From Impatiens glandulifera (Eukaryota > Streptophyta > Magnoliopsida > Ericales > Balsaminaceae), in assembly GCF_907164915.1 (NCBI RefSeq), contig NC_061868.1, positions 43,353,774 through 43,417,773 on the forward strand: 64,000 nucleotides of DNA, given 5' to 3'. A model generated the notes under the pieces. That model had not been told where the DNA came from. It did not search any database and saw nothing but the letters and a program-made list of their open reading frames with translations. Positions within the stretch are counted from its first letter, which is position 1. Every line of letters begins with the position of its first letter. Shown here one piece after another: positions 16,060 through 27,600 of the stretch. A program made the translations under genes and the position numbers.

Positions 16060-17262
16060 GCTCAATCATTCTCTGGTTAAGCCTAACGACTGTACGATTC
16101 TAGTGAGAGAGAGAGCTGCAGGAAAGACTGTTAGTTCGCTGAATCTTCAACTATCTGTTCGTTCATCGTCCATAGAATTTCTTCCGATTCAATTTGGTAC
16201 AATTTTTGCGAAATTCTCCAGGTAAAACATCTCATTACCTTCCGTTGCTTGTTCTTCTCACTTGATGTCATATTCATGATAAGAATACGCTTAATCGCCG
16301 TTTTCTTACTCGCGGAGAATGTAATTGACGTGCCTAGGGTTAACTGGAGAATGGAGATTAAGTTTCGTGTTTTCTGATAGAGTTCTTTGTTTCCTGATTC
16401 TGTTACTGCGCTTCTGCTTGATTATTGATTAGTAAAATTTCTTCCGATTCAATTTGGTACAGTTTTTGCGAAATTCTCCAGGTAAAACATTTCATTACCT
16501 TCAGTTGTTTGTTCCTTCTCACTTTATGGCATCGTCTTGATAAGAATAAGCTGAATCGCCGTTTTTTTACTCACGGAGAAAGTATTTAACGTGCCTAACT
16601 GGAGACCGGAAATTATGTTTCGTGTTTTCTGATAGAGTGCTTTGTTTCCTGATTCTGTTACTGCGCTTCTACTTGATTATTGATCAGTAATATCTTCTTA
16701 GAAGTTTAAATTTCGTGTTTTCAAATTTCGTGAGTGATTTCTGATAGAGTTCTTTGTTTTCTGATTCTGTTACCGCGCTTCTGCTTGATTATTGATTAGT
16801 AATATCTTCTTAGAAGTTTAAGTTTCGTGTTTTCTGATAGAGTTCTTTGTTTTCTGATTCTGTTACCGTGCTTCTGTTTTATTATTGATTAGTAATATCT
16901 TCTTAGAAGTTTAAGCTTCGTGTTTTTTGATAAAATGCTTTGTTTCCTGATTCTGTTACCGCGCTTCTGCTTGATTATTGATTAGTAATATCTTCTTAGA
17001 CTGGTTCATTGTCTGCTTGAGGCCATCTCGAACTGATTCAATACACATATGAGTTCTTAATCTTTAACCTATTTGCTGCATTGTTTATTCTTCATGGAAA
17101 GAAGAAATGGTAGGAGATTGATTCAAGTAGGAGAATATTGCAACTGCTTAGTTTCAGAAGTTCTAGTTTATCAGATATGTTGATAGGTCATATGGATGTG
17201 CTGCCTGAACTTGATCTATTTAAAATTATGTTCTCATATACTCAGCATTGCTTGTTCCCTAG
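16060..17262 (+). other. Leader exon and leader intron with tandem duplications
   Basis: This is probably the 5' UTR and first intron of the gene whose coding part starts at about 17264. A block beginning CTTCCGATTCAATTTGG at 16181 is repeated at 16441 (period 260). It carries the candidate 5' splice site CTCCAG/GTAAAACAT with it, so donors lie at both 16222 and 16482. Downstream, a unit of about 95-110 bases (TTTCGTGTTTTCTGATAGAG, then CTGATTCTGTTAC and GATTATTGATTAGTAATATC) occurs about five times between 16363 and 17000. Confidence 0.65.
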
Positions 17263-17263
17263 G

Positions 17264-18761
17264 ATGTTGATGGGCCGTTCCGATGTTCTGCCTGAACTTG
17301 GCTCTTCAAGAGATTTACTGATTCCTGGCTCTGAGGTTAGTGACGATGGAGAAGAGGTTAATTCTGAACATGTACTCTACACTGCCTCATTTGATGAACT
17401 TGCGGAGAAGGTTGTCCAATATGACACCATCATTTGGGTTTCTATATCACTGCTGCTGGTATTAGCCTGGGGCGTTGGTCTCATCCTCCTGCTGTGTTTG
17501 CCTCTTAGAAGATATATGTTTCGGAAGGAGGTTTCTTCACGTAAACTATATGTTACTCCTACTGAAATAATTTACAAGGTATTGAATTTTCACCAATCTC
17601 ACTTGGCGATTCTTGAAATTGCTGAAAATAATCTCTGTTTGATCAGTGACATTGATTATTTTGTTTAAGGTGTCGCGACCTTCATTTGTTCCTTTCTGGG
17701 TAAACTTTGACATCGACAGACATGTTCCTCTGTCACAAGTGATTGACATAATTATTGAACAAGGTAATAGTTAAACACGAGTTTATTCATCATTGTTGGA
17801 ATTCATACTTGGTACCTATTCTAGAATTCAATAGTTTATGATACTTCTCTGTTGGATTATGTTTCACTGCATTAGGTTTCTTTCTGGTTTAGACTAACAA
17901 GGAAGAAACATATTCTACACGCTCCTTTTCATATTTATAGGATGTTTGCAATCGATGTATGGAGTACACACTTTTAGAATTGAAAGTATTGCCCATGGAA
18001 AAGCTGCACCTGTAGATGACCTACAGGTACAAGGTCTATGTGACCCCGAGCTTCTGAGGAAGGTATTGATCAGTTGCAAATCTTATATTTAATTCAGCTT
18101 TAGCAGAAAAAAAAAACATATGTTAGCATATATATATTTATATTGATAATCTGCTTCAATAAGATATATGAGCATTGTAAAAGAATTTCTGACCCTTTGA
18201 CTTGCATGACTACAGGTTATTGTAACAGAAGCTTGTAAGATGATTAGAGATGCTGGCAGAGGTTTTCAACCAACCAATGTAAACTTCGAAAGAGAAAATA
18301 TTCCCTGCATGGGATCCGTAATTGAGGGTCCTGCAGTTCTACGATCGCCAATGAAAAACAGGAAGGTAAGCAGTTTGTTGCAGAGGCTCTCTGGTTGCTC
18401 GAGAATAGAGTCATTTGAAAACACTATTTCTATCACATTTATAGACTAAAAAACTTAGTTTAATGCAGGTGATGAGCTCTCCTCACCTTGGTTCAGTTGA
18501 GCCGAGAGGTTCAACAGGAATGCCTTCAGATTTTCTGCTGAATAAGCTTGAAGAAGTCCATAAATCTGTAAAGGTGTGTACTTCTTTATCGTCTATCTAT
18601 TATAAGAAATATTGACCCAAAACGTGGAAAACAAAGGTGATGATGTCTTGTCTTAGGGCATTAGATCTATTTCTCTTAAAAGTGCACATTCAACATAATT
18701 CTGATTTGTGGTCTCTTTGGACTAGAAAATCGAGTTGCTGATAGAGAAGACACCTACCTAG
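17264..18761 (+). CDS. Conserved plant protein of unknown function with one transmembrane segment
   Basis: Exons 17264-17578, 17670-17763, 17941-18062, 18216-18365, 18469-18573 and 18726-18761 give 273 residues. A strong hydrophobic segment (TIIWVSISLLLVLAWGVGLI) near residue 60-85 is followed by a soluble region: RKLYVTPTEIIYK, VPLSQVIDIIIEQ, YGVHTFRIESIA, LCDPELLRKVI. This pattern (beta-rich, then a 'pl-s-I-dv' element and a 'dpe-l' helix) resembles bacterial-type PH domains found after membrane segments, so a membrane-tethered PH-like fold is my inference, not a recognised match. The C-terminus is Ser/Pro-rich and ends in a short coiled helix. The start is uncertain: a near-duplicate ATG context lies 87 bases upstream at 17177 in the same open frame. 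I prefer 17264 because CCCTAG/G just before it looks like a splice acceptor. Confidence 0.7.
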
Positions 18762-20134
18762 TAAAAGGGTTGATCAAGCGCAGAAAAAGGTCGAGATTCA
18801 AAAGAATTATGTCATCTTCTATTTTGATGAGAATTATTGTTCTGTTATAGAAAGCTAAATGTTATACATGTAAAAAATGGGCATTTTGTTTAGCTTGGTG
18901 ACCAAAGTTTTTTTGCATATTATTTAAATCATTATTGTTTCAGGTGTTACTATTGCTTATTGAATGAAGGGTTAGGTTATATGTTAAAAAGGAAGGTATC
19001 CTCTCTCAAAAACCCTAAATTATCTCCTATTTATATATAATTAAAACACTAAGACTATCATGTAGATATAGGATAATAATCCTAACAGTAAATTATATTA
19101 AATGTATGGTTAAAATATTTTATATAAACAGTATTAAAGGTTATATAATTTTACAATTATATATGGAACTAGGTACAAATTCATACCAGTTACAACCCAG
19201 GATAAAAACTATACTTCCATATTTACACTTAAACTTTTATTATATTTTTTTTCATTTGAAAGCAATATTTACAAAGTATTTTTATTTGTATAATTTAGAT
19301 CTTTTGAATATTAAATAAAAATATTTTGTTTAATACTATCAGTTTTTATTATTATGTAAAAAAATTATCAATTAATATTATGTTCTATAATATTATTTTT
19401 TTAGTTTCTTATTTATAAAGCACTAACTCCCTCAACTTATGAAGATATTAATTTGTGTCATTTGTTATGTAACAAGATTCATCTAATTAAGTTTCTTTTA
19501 GATATCTACTTATTTTAATTCAATGTATGAATACAAGTGTGTTATTATATTAGTTATGTAAGGAATGTGAGAGTTGGGTTGTCAATCATTTTTTTTTATC
19601 AATTAGATATATTCTTAAAAAAGGTAAAATAAAATTATTTTTTACTATAGTCATGATTTAATATAGTGGTAAGAAACTTATTTCTTAAATGAGATCTAAA
19701 GAGTTTAAAATTTTCCCGAAAAATAAATAAAAGAACTATGGGTGAAAAACAAAGTTTCAATATTCAACATGAACAAAGAACTAACATTTGTTAACATCAT
19801 TTTATAACCTAACACAAAATGTGTTCACAAATTTTTGTTAACATCATTTTATAACAACATAACGCAATGATAAAAAAAAATACATGAATAGAGAGAAATA
19901 ATAAAAAAAAATTAAGTAAATATTAATTTAACAATTAAATTAAATTTATATAAATATAAAAGGCAAAAATGTCTTTTATATTTTATACAATATTTTATAC
20001 TATAACCAAACACAAAATTATAAAATCTATATAATTTATAACCCTCTTATACTTTCAACAAAATACAAATAACATATATAACTTATATCTCTTAATACAC
20101 CTTTACAATTTATAACCCTTACAATTAATACTTA
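18762..20134. other. AT-rich intergenic region
   Basis: The first stretch is likely 3' UTR of the preceding gene. The remainder is AT-rich, with a poor duplication (TTTGTTAACATCATTTTATAAC at 19785 and 19838, with different flanks). No coding or RNA gene is supported. Confidence 0.5.
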
Positions 20135-20902
20135 TCTATATATATATAATGATGCTTAATTTTTAAAGTGTCCGGATTGCCGGGTCGAGAGCTGTGGTTA
20201 ATTTGGATACTTGGGTCGGATTGTGGGTTTACCCGTTTTTAAATTTAAAACGGTTAAAAATAAAATTAAAAATGCTAGAGGTATGTTTCGAACTTGCAAC
20301 CTAACAAAACAAGTACAACTCTTTAACCAACTAGGCTACAAAGACTTTATATTTTAAATTCAACACCAAATTTGATAAACGCGGGACGTTTTAACATTAA
20401 TATAAGTTCAACTTTTTAACTAACTAATCTATATATATATATAATGATGCTTAATTTTAAAGTGTCCGGATTGCCGGGTCGAGAGTTGTGGTTAATTTGA
20501 ATACTTGGGTCGGATTGTGGGTTTACCCGTTTTTAAATTTAAAACGGTTAAAAATAAAATTAAAAATGCTAGAGGTATGTTTCGAACTTGCAACCTAACA
20601 AAACAAGTACAACTCTTTAACCAACTTGGGTACAAAGACTTTATATATTTAATTCAAATACCAAATTTGATAAATGCAGGATGTTTTAATATTAATATAA
20701 GTTCAACTTTTTAACTAACTAATATATAATGATGTTGAGTAAATGGATACTTGGGTCGGATTATGTGTTGACCCACCCATAAATTTAAAACGGTTAAAAA
20801 TAAAATTAAAAATGTTATCCGTAATTTTTTTCACGGTTTTTTATATTATTACTCGTGCAAATGCACGAGCTTTAAAAATTAAGCATCATTATATATATAT
20901 AT
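20135..20902 (+). mobile_element. Tandem Helitron-like units
   Basis: Two nearly identical units of 293 bp (20135-20427 and 20428-20720) each begin A/TCTATATATATATAATGATG and carry the GTCCGGATTGCCGGGTC block, AAACGGTTAAAAATAAAATT and a tRNA-like segment. A shortened third unit (about 20724-20902) lacks the GC-rich block and ends with a perfect 8-bp-stem hairpin, CTCGTGCA-AA-TGCACGAG (20852-20869). It then closes with an inverted copy of the unit start (TTTAAAAATTAAGCATCATT). The TC start after A and the hairpin near the 3' end are Helitron traits. A CTRR terminus is not evident, and the inverted ends are unusual for that class. The reverse copy at 1-194 belongs to the same family. Confidence 0.55.
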
Positions 20903-22543
20903 TAAAAACAGATGAGCATTTCAAGAAGAGAGAGCTCGGACACTTAAAGAAAGAGATAAGACCCAGATCGAAATAAGGAGAGAGAATTAGATATTTCAGT
21001 TACTCATTCATATCCTCAAGTGATTCCTATCTCTCTATTGAAATGACCTGGCCTTGACTATTGCCAGGTAATTCTATACTAACATAATACTAACACTTAC
21101 TATACGAAGAGATTAGTTCTTTCCCTACATAACACCTAATGAGCAGAGTGATGCATGATTAATTAAGAATGTAAATTGCTTAAACTATATTTCTCTAGTA
21201 TAACTAATACTATATAACAAACGCTATCTAAGGATATAATTGTTTTTATATAACTAATACTATATAACAAACGCTATCTAAGGATATAATTGTTTCTAGT
21301 TTGATGATAACATGTAAATAAAAATTTGCTTGTTAGCCACACCGGTTGATATATTGAACTTATTTGAAAATTAGTAATTTGTGACAATATTTCAAACAAA
21401 TCACTTTTGTTAAAAAATATTGTCAAAGTTTCAAATGAAATGGTTTTTTTTTTTTTTTTTAATATGTCAAATTATTTTTTAGATCTTAATAATGTAAAAA
21501 TTATTCACGAATCACATCTTTATATTATTTTTCTATTTTATAAACTCAGATTTTCTTGACACTCTTTTATATGCTACTGATTTAAGTGACTAAAAAAAGA
21601 ATTGTGTTGGTTTGAAAGAAAATAAAATTTTAAACTTTGTTGTCATGAATTTTTATTAATTTTTTTTGTATTTATGACGTCATTTATGGATTGAAAAATT
21701 TTAATAGGTGTAACAATTTTCAAATTTTTATTTTGTTATTACTCTTTTATATTATATATTGGTTTGTTTGTTTATAAAACTGTATAGAATACGACTAAAG
21801 GGAAAGTCACCGCTCAGAGGGAATGAATATTGGTCATCCGTTGTTTAATATACAGGCATTTTAATTTAAACATATATACAAAAATTATAAATTAATTTAA
21901 TAATTACAGTTTTCATAGTTTTATTAAGAGATCAATATTTTAAAGATGTACATGTGTGAATTTGACAATTTAATCTCAATAATTTTGGAGATATTAATCA
22001 TTTTTAATTATATTGGCCTAATTTGACCCATTATTTAATATTGTAAGTTAATTTATAATATTAATTTTATAATTTAAAATTTAAAAATATACACAAATCA
22101 GACTAATTTCTATACGAATGAGCATGCATCTTCTACAGTAGAATCTTCTTCCAAATATTTCAATTTAGTATATAGCCGCCGATTTTCCAGTCAAATTAAG
22201 AACATCTGTAGGTATTTTCCAGAAAGCATTCATCTTCATTTGAAAGAAAAACATTTCAGTTTCATGGTGACTAAAATCAATATGAACAAATTACTTTTTT
22301 CTATTGTCAAAAAGGAAAGTGCTTATCATCTAAATATAACTAACCTTGATAACTTCTTTCAATACAAATCTATCATAGATTGAGTAAAATATATTATAAT
22401 ATTACCTCACAAACATGTCACTCCCTTAAATAAAATATCTGGTAAAAAAATCCTTTCCAAGATCTCTAAAGAAAGGAGAAAAGAATCTCTAGTTTTGATT
22501 ATTTATAATAATAATAATTCATATAGCAAAATTATTAAATACC
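20903..22543. other. Intergenic region
   Basis: AT-rich sequence with one exact tandem duplication (about 21196-21296: TATAACTAATACTATATAAC then AAACGCTATCTAAGG, twice). The bases just before 22544 are the 3' UTR of the minus-strand folate gene. No other gene seen. Confidence 0.5.
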
Positions 22544-24080
22544 TTATTTGAAATTATGAACTCTTTTTGCCGAGTCAAGAGTATTCGACAATAGCATGGC
22601 GATCGTCATGGGACCCACTCCACCCGGAACTGGAGTAATGGCTGAAGCAACCCTACAAGCCTCCTCATAACAAACATCTCCTACCAACCTATAACCTCGA
22701 GGACTGCTTGAATCCTACAACCACAATACCATTTATTTTTTTCAATTTCTTTTGTGCCAATGGAACAATGCATCTCAATATTATAAGCAATTGCTTGAAG
22801 AAACTAGGGCTAAATAATACTTTCTTTGATGTATATAACATTTTCCATTTAAAAAATGAGAATAATCACCTCAACTGGATTGATCCCGACATCAATAACG
22901 ACTGCACCAGGTTTTAACCAGCTACCTTTCACCATATTCGCCTGCCCAACAGCTGCAATGACTATATCGGCTTGTCTAGTGATTTCCTCTGCATTTTTTG
23001 TTCTCGAGTGAATAATAGTGACGGTAGCATCTTCCCTCTGTCAATGCAAAACATACAAACAACAACTTCTTTGAGTTCAAATTCAAATGGAATGAAGACC
23101 GAATGGAAGCTCGTGTTAAATGTAAGTTTTACTTGCAGCAACATAGCAGCAGGCATCCCGACAATATTACTCCTGCCAATAACAACTGCTCTTTTCCCTC
23201 TGATTTCCACTCCATACCTATGCAACAGTTCTATGCATCCCTTAGGCGTACATGGAACAAACAATGGGTCTCTACCACGCATAGCTAACCGCCCTATGTT
23301 CAAAGGGTGGAAACCGTCAACATCTTTCTCAATGCAAACAGCATTCAGGATGTTTTGTTCATTCATATGCTGAGGAACAAAGAGAGAACTAATGAGATTG
23401 GATTGAAGTAAATTCTAAAAAAGAGAATTTATGTAATGATGATATGGAAACGGAAACATACAGAAGGAAGAGGCAACTGCACAAGGATGCCATTCACTGA
23501 AGGATCATCATTGAATTTTGAGATATAAGTAAGTACTTCCTGTTCTGAACAGTCTTCTGGTAAGCTTACTTCAAACGATTTAATCCCTACAGTTTCACAA
23601 GCTTTCTTCTTGTTGCGTACGTAAGTAGCAGAGTCCTTACGATCACCAACTAAGATAACTGCTAATCCTGGAACAACGCCAATTGATTCCTTCATCCTTG
23701 ATATTTCTATCGCTATCTCATCTCTAATCTGCTTTGCAGTTAATTTTCCGTCAATAATTTTGGCAGATGAATCCTCAGCCATCACAACTGAACGAACAGA
23801 TAAATCAGTTCAAAATCCTCCGTTAAAGCTGTCAAGGATAATTAAGAAGTGAAAAAAACAAACCAGGAGATAGGGAGGCGGAGGAAGCCATGGCGCGAGT
23901 AGTGTAGAGGACGGTATTGAGTAGACTGTAACTTCTTGAGTTAGGCCGGAAGGAAATCGAGCGGGGAGAAATTACAGCACCTTGTTGGTCCTTGAGCTTG
24001 CTCAACGGAGGAAGACGAGCAGACGTCATTGCCACAGCCTTCGTAGCTGATGAACAGTCAGTGAATATCGCTGACGCCAT
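22544..24080 (-). CDS. FOLD4: Bifunctional methylenetetrahydrofolate dehydrogenase/cyclohydrolase, plastid type (FolD4-like)
   Basis: Exons, in coding order: 24080-23864, 23787-23462, 23369-23133, 23037-22870, 22714-22544; 372 residues. The N-terminal ~80 residues are Ser/Arg-rich with few acidic residues, as in chloroplast transit peptides, and start [11 protein letters not shown] like the Arabidopsis plastid enzyme. The catalytic core shows the FolD signatures: [12 protein letters not shown] (the lysine of the YxxxK active site), [29 protein letters not shown] and the NADP-binding GRSNIVGMP, ending near the substrate-proximal [11 protein letters not shown]. It interconverts 5,10-methylene- and 10-formyl-tetrahydrofolate, supplying plastid one-carbon units. 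The start is the first ATG of the frame. The bacterial-like sequence reflects the known origin of plant FolD and does not indicate recent transfer. Organelle and paralogue number are inferred. Confidence 0.92.
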
Positions 24081-24685
24081 ACGAAGATACGATACGATCC
24101 TGAACGCTATACTTAGCAAAAGAGGTTTATCACAGAGAGACTCTGCGAGAGAGATTGCGACGGCGAACAGTACGATGAGAAAAGCGCCGGACGATTGGAG
24201 ACGGCCGGAGAGTTGACCGGAGTATCGCCGATGAGGGAGACGTGGCCGATCCTTTACTCAGTTGCCAGGAGAGGAGGAGGAGGTTACAGACAGCAATTGA
24301 ATTTGAATTACGGAAATAAACTTTTTTTTTTTTGAGGTTGTTGCCCTAACCAAGCCCATGGGCTTTCAGGGCTTATCTCAGCCCGGCCCAGGTTATATAA
24401 GCCCAGTCTTGTTTCTCTCACACACTCTATAAAGCCTGCAGTCATGGAGGCAGAAGCTATATTATTTATTAATTTATTTTATTTTTTCCATAAGAATCAA
24501 AAGAATTTTATCATACATTAGGTAAGGAAACAAATTAAGAATTATACATATTAATAAAGGTTATTTTTCTATAACTGAAATAAGTTGAAATTCATCAATG
24601 AAAACAAGAAGAGACTCCCTTTTTAAATCAATGATTTTTGGCGGGAGTAAGAATGGGGGAAATTTATGTACAATTCATGTCGTTA
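24081..24685. other. Promoter/leader of FolD and 3' flank of KEA
   Basis: A GC-richer stretch (24081-24290) just upstream of the FolD start is its likely 5' UTR and core promoter. The remainder includes CATGGGCTTT/AGCCCATG words (24355-24366) and GGCCCA motifs resembling site II/GCCCA promoter elements common in plant housekeeping genes. KEA terminates at 24686, so any KEA 3' UTR also lies here. Confidence 0.45.
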
Positions 24686-27600
24686 TTATGCTAGAGTTCC
24701 TTCAATGGCTTGACTATCATCAGATTTTGGTTTGCTCATCACCCTAGAGAACCCGTAACCAAGAGAACTCCCACTTGCTTCGCATAGCTGTTACCAAAAT
24801 TTGATATGATCATTAACTAGAGAACCCGTAAAATGAAAATAGAACATATTTTAACAAAGATTATGTATGTACCTCGGTAAGCTCAGAAAGATGTCGGGAC
24901 CTAAAATCGTTGATAGTTGCTGCTATTTCCGACATTGGCAGTTTTGTCTGTTCAGGGAACACACAAAGTGAAATTGAATTTAACGCAATAAACTAACTAA
25001 ACTCATCAAGAGAAAGCTAATTTATTGGTCATTTATAGACAATTCTGCTTCTTACTTGTGCAAGAACAGCAGCTGCTAGCTGTAGACTTGGTTCCAAAGT
25101 CTCTGGTACAACCTGCAAGTTTTTTCCCCCTTTTTCAACTCAAATATCGTAATTGAGAAATGTAAACTGTATAACAAGTAGGATATTTCGTACAGCTGTT
25201 GCTCCAGCTTTTTCCAAATTGAGTCCATGATCAACATCATGAGCTCGGACAAATGTCTTCACATTGGGAAAATACTTGCTCAAAGCCCAGACGGTTCTAT
25301 AACTTGCGCCAGGAGAGTCTAAGGTTATTGCTGCTGCAGAAGCCCTTCCAGCACCAACTTTATGGAGAACCTGGTATTTTTAAGAATATCATACCAAACA
25401 GAGAAGGTAAAAAAGCTGTTTTTTTTCTTTCTATTTTTGAGACAGTTAAACATACCTCTCGACTACCAGCATCGCCAAAATAAACAGGAAGATCAAGTGC
25501 ACGGCCAATTGCTACTTGGTCGCTAGCACATTGGAAAATAATAAATAGGTAACAAGACAAAGCATCTGTAAGAACACGACTTTCCATTTAAGTAGAACAA
25601 GGTATTAGGCTTACCTCCTTACGTCAAGGGCAACAAAAGGAATTAGTCGTTCTGAAAGAAGCTGTGCAATGATCTGCAGACCACGGATGAGACAACTGAA
25701 TTCAGAAAACATGGATATGTTCGTGCATTATAACTACATTGTAAAATAAAGAAGCACAATAATATATGCTTTCATCATTGACAAACCTGACCAACACGTC
25801 CGAATCCACAAATAATTATATGATCTTGCAGATCATCAGTCTGGATGAGAAAAAAAGAAGCAATCAGAGGTTGACCAAGGCTTTTCCCAATTCTATACTT
25901 AAAGCAATTTCTGTGAATAATAAGGTTCATTGCAAACACTAACAGAACTAAAATATCTCTGCAATGAGGGCATTGTTTCCCGTCTATTGTTTGTGGTCCT
26001 TAACAAACATCTTGTCATACAAAATAGGATTTAACCTCAAATTTCCCCTTTTGAACTTTCACCATTTTTTACACTGAACTTGTCCAATTTGCTCATCCTT
26101 GTCTGCTTAAGTTGGCCGTCACTGAACCTTTTTTCATCATATTTTCTTATGTAGCAAGTGAAAAAAAAATCCAGTTGGACTGCAGCACTCAAAAACACCT
26201 ACTTTTTAGTTATATATCCTCAGCACTGAGAAATATCTAGACAAAGTTTGCATCATAGAAATACAGTTCACTATAGAGCTAAATCGGCTTTTTACACCAG
26301 TAGAAACTTGAAACAAAGTCGTTTACCTCACTCTCCACAGGCAACAAACTGCGTACATCATGTAAGTCAAAACTGTTGGCTATTAACTGACCGCCAGCAG
26401 CTAACCATGGAGTGATGGCCATTGATATACCAACTACAAGAAACAGCAATGATGACAGCTGGGGAGACATAATACCCTGCAAAATTGTTGGCAGAGCATA
26501 ATTCTACTTCTCACACAGTAATGATGATTCCAAATGTTCTCAAGCTTATTTTCCAAGTATCTTAATTATAATCATTTTTGCTTTGCAGGACAGTGAGTAA
26601 CAGCCACCATATATCATTACCCCAAGCATGAAGCCAGACAATTAATTTTGTTAAGAGTCTATTTAATTATAAGGAACCAGATTTGACATGTGCCTTTCTC
26701 CCTTAAGTGGTTGAGTTATCCACCAGGAACCCCTTTCCATTTTTAGGCCAAATGGATGCATAAACAAGTTACAAACTAAAGAAATTAAGTTTATTGGGAA
26801 ATAATGCTTGTCCAAAAGAATGATCATCATAGTAATACTAGGGGTTGGGGAGAATTATGATCTACAAAGCCCTATCCTCTCCAAATCACTTTTATTTAAT
26901 GATGTTATTTGTAATCATCAATTATCATAAGATTGCAATCTAAATCCAAAACAAGCAACTCCAAAGTTAAAACTGGATAATAGATGCTTAGATATTAAGG
27001 TGGAGATTTAAAAATTAATTAGCAGACAAAGATTTCAGAAATAATATAAGAGAGAGAAATAAACAAACAAGTCTAGATTTTTTTTTTTTTTTATTTCCCC
27101 CCTCAACAGACCTCATGGTCATGTCCAGAGAATAGGGGACTCTGTCATCGGTTAGAAGAAGATATTTATCAGTCTTTAAAAGTTTATAAATAGAAATAAG
27201 TTTGCAAAGAAGTCCTCTAAATGTTTATTTTATTTTTATAATAACTAGACTTCATAAAATAACTTGACACCCAGTTTGTTATTTTTAAGGCTATATTCTG
27301 AGCACAACCACAAGACGGAGCATCATATTGTATAAAAATAAGTTTGAACCCTTATATCAAAATCTCGTTCAACTTCATATTTTTATCTTACCCCTAAAAT
27401 GGAAAGAGATGCACGGTCAAAAATAGTAGCAATGAAAGAGTTTGGACATCAATGACAATTGACAACGAGTTTGTTTCTTTTCGTTGGGGTAAATTCAAAA
27501 TAATTTAAAAGCAAGGGGGAAAATCCAAATGAAGTTGATTTTGAGGGACAAAACAACAATCATATCTATATAATCTTCCCGGATTTTCCTTATGTCCTGG

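Noticed and set aside
20280..20360. A genuine tRNA gene in the Helitron-like unit
   Set aside because: Only A- and B-box-like parts are seen; an acceptor stem cannot be paired, so it is at most tRNA-derived.
20505..20976. Short frames within the Helitron-like units
   Set aside because: They start and stop inside repeat sequence and do not persist between the two nearly identical units.
22544..24080. Bacterial-like FolD as recent horizontal transfer
   Set aside because: It has plant introns and a transit peptide, and matches the known plastid FolD of plants.
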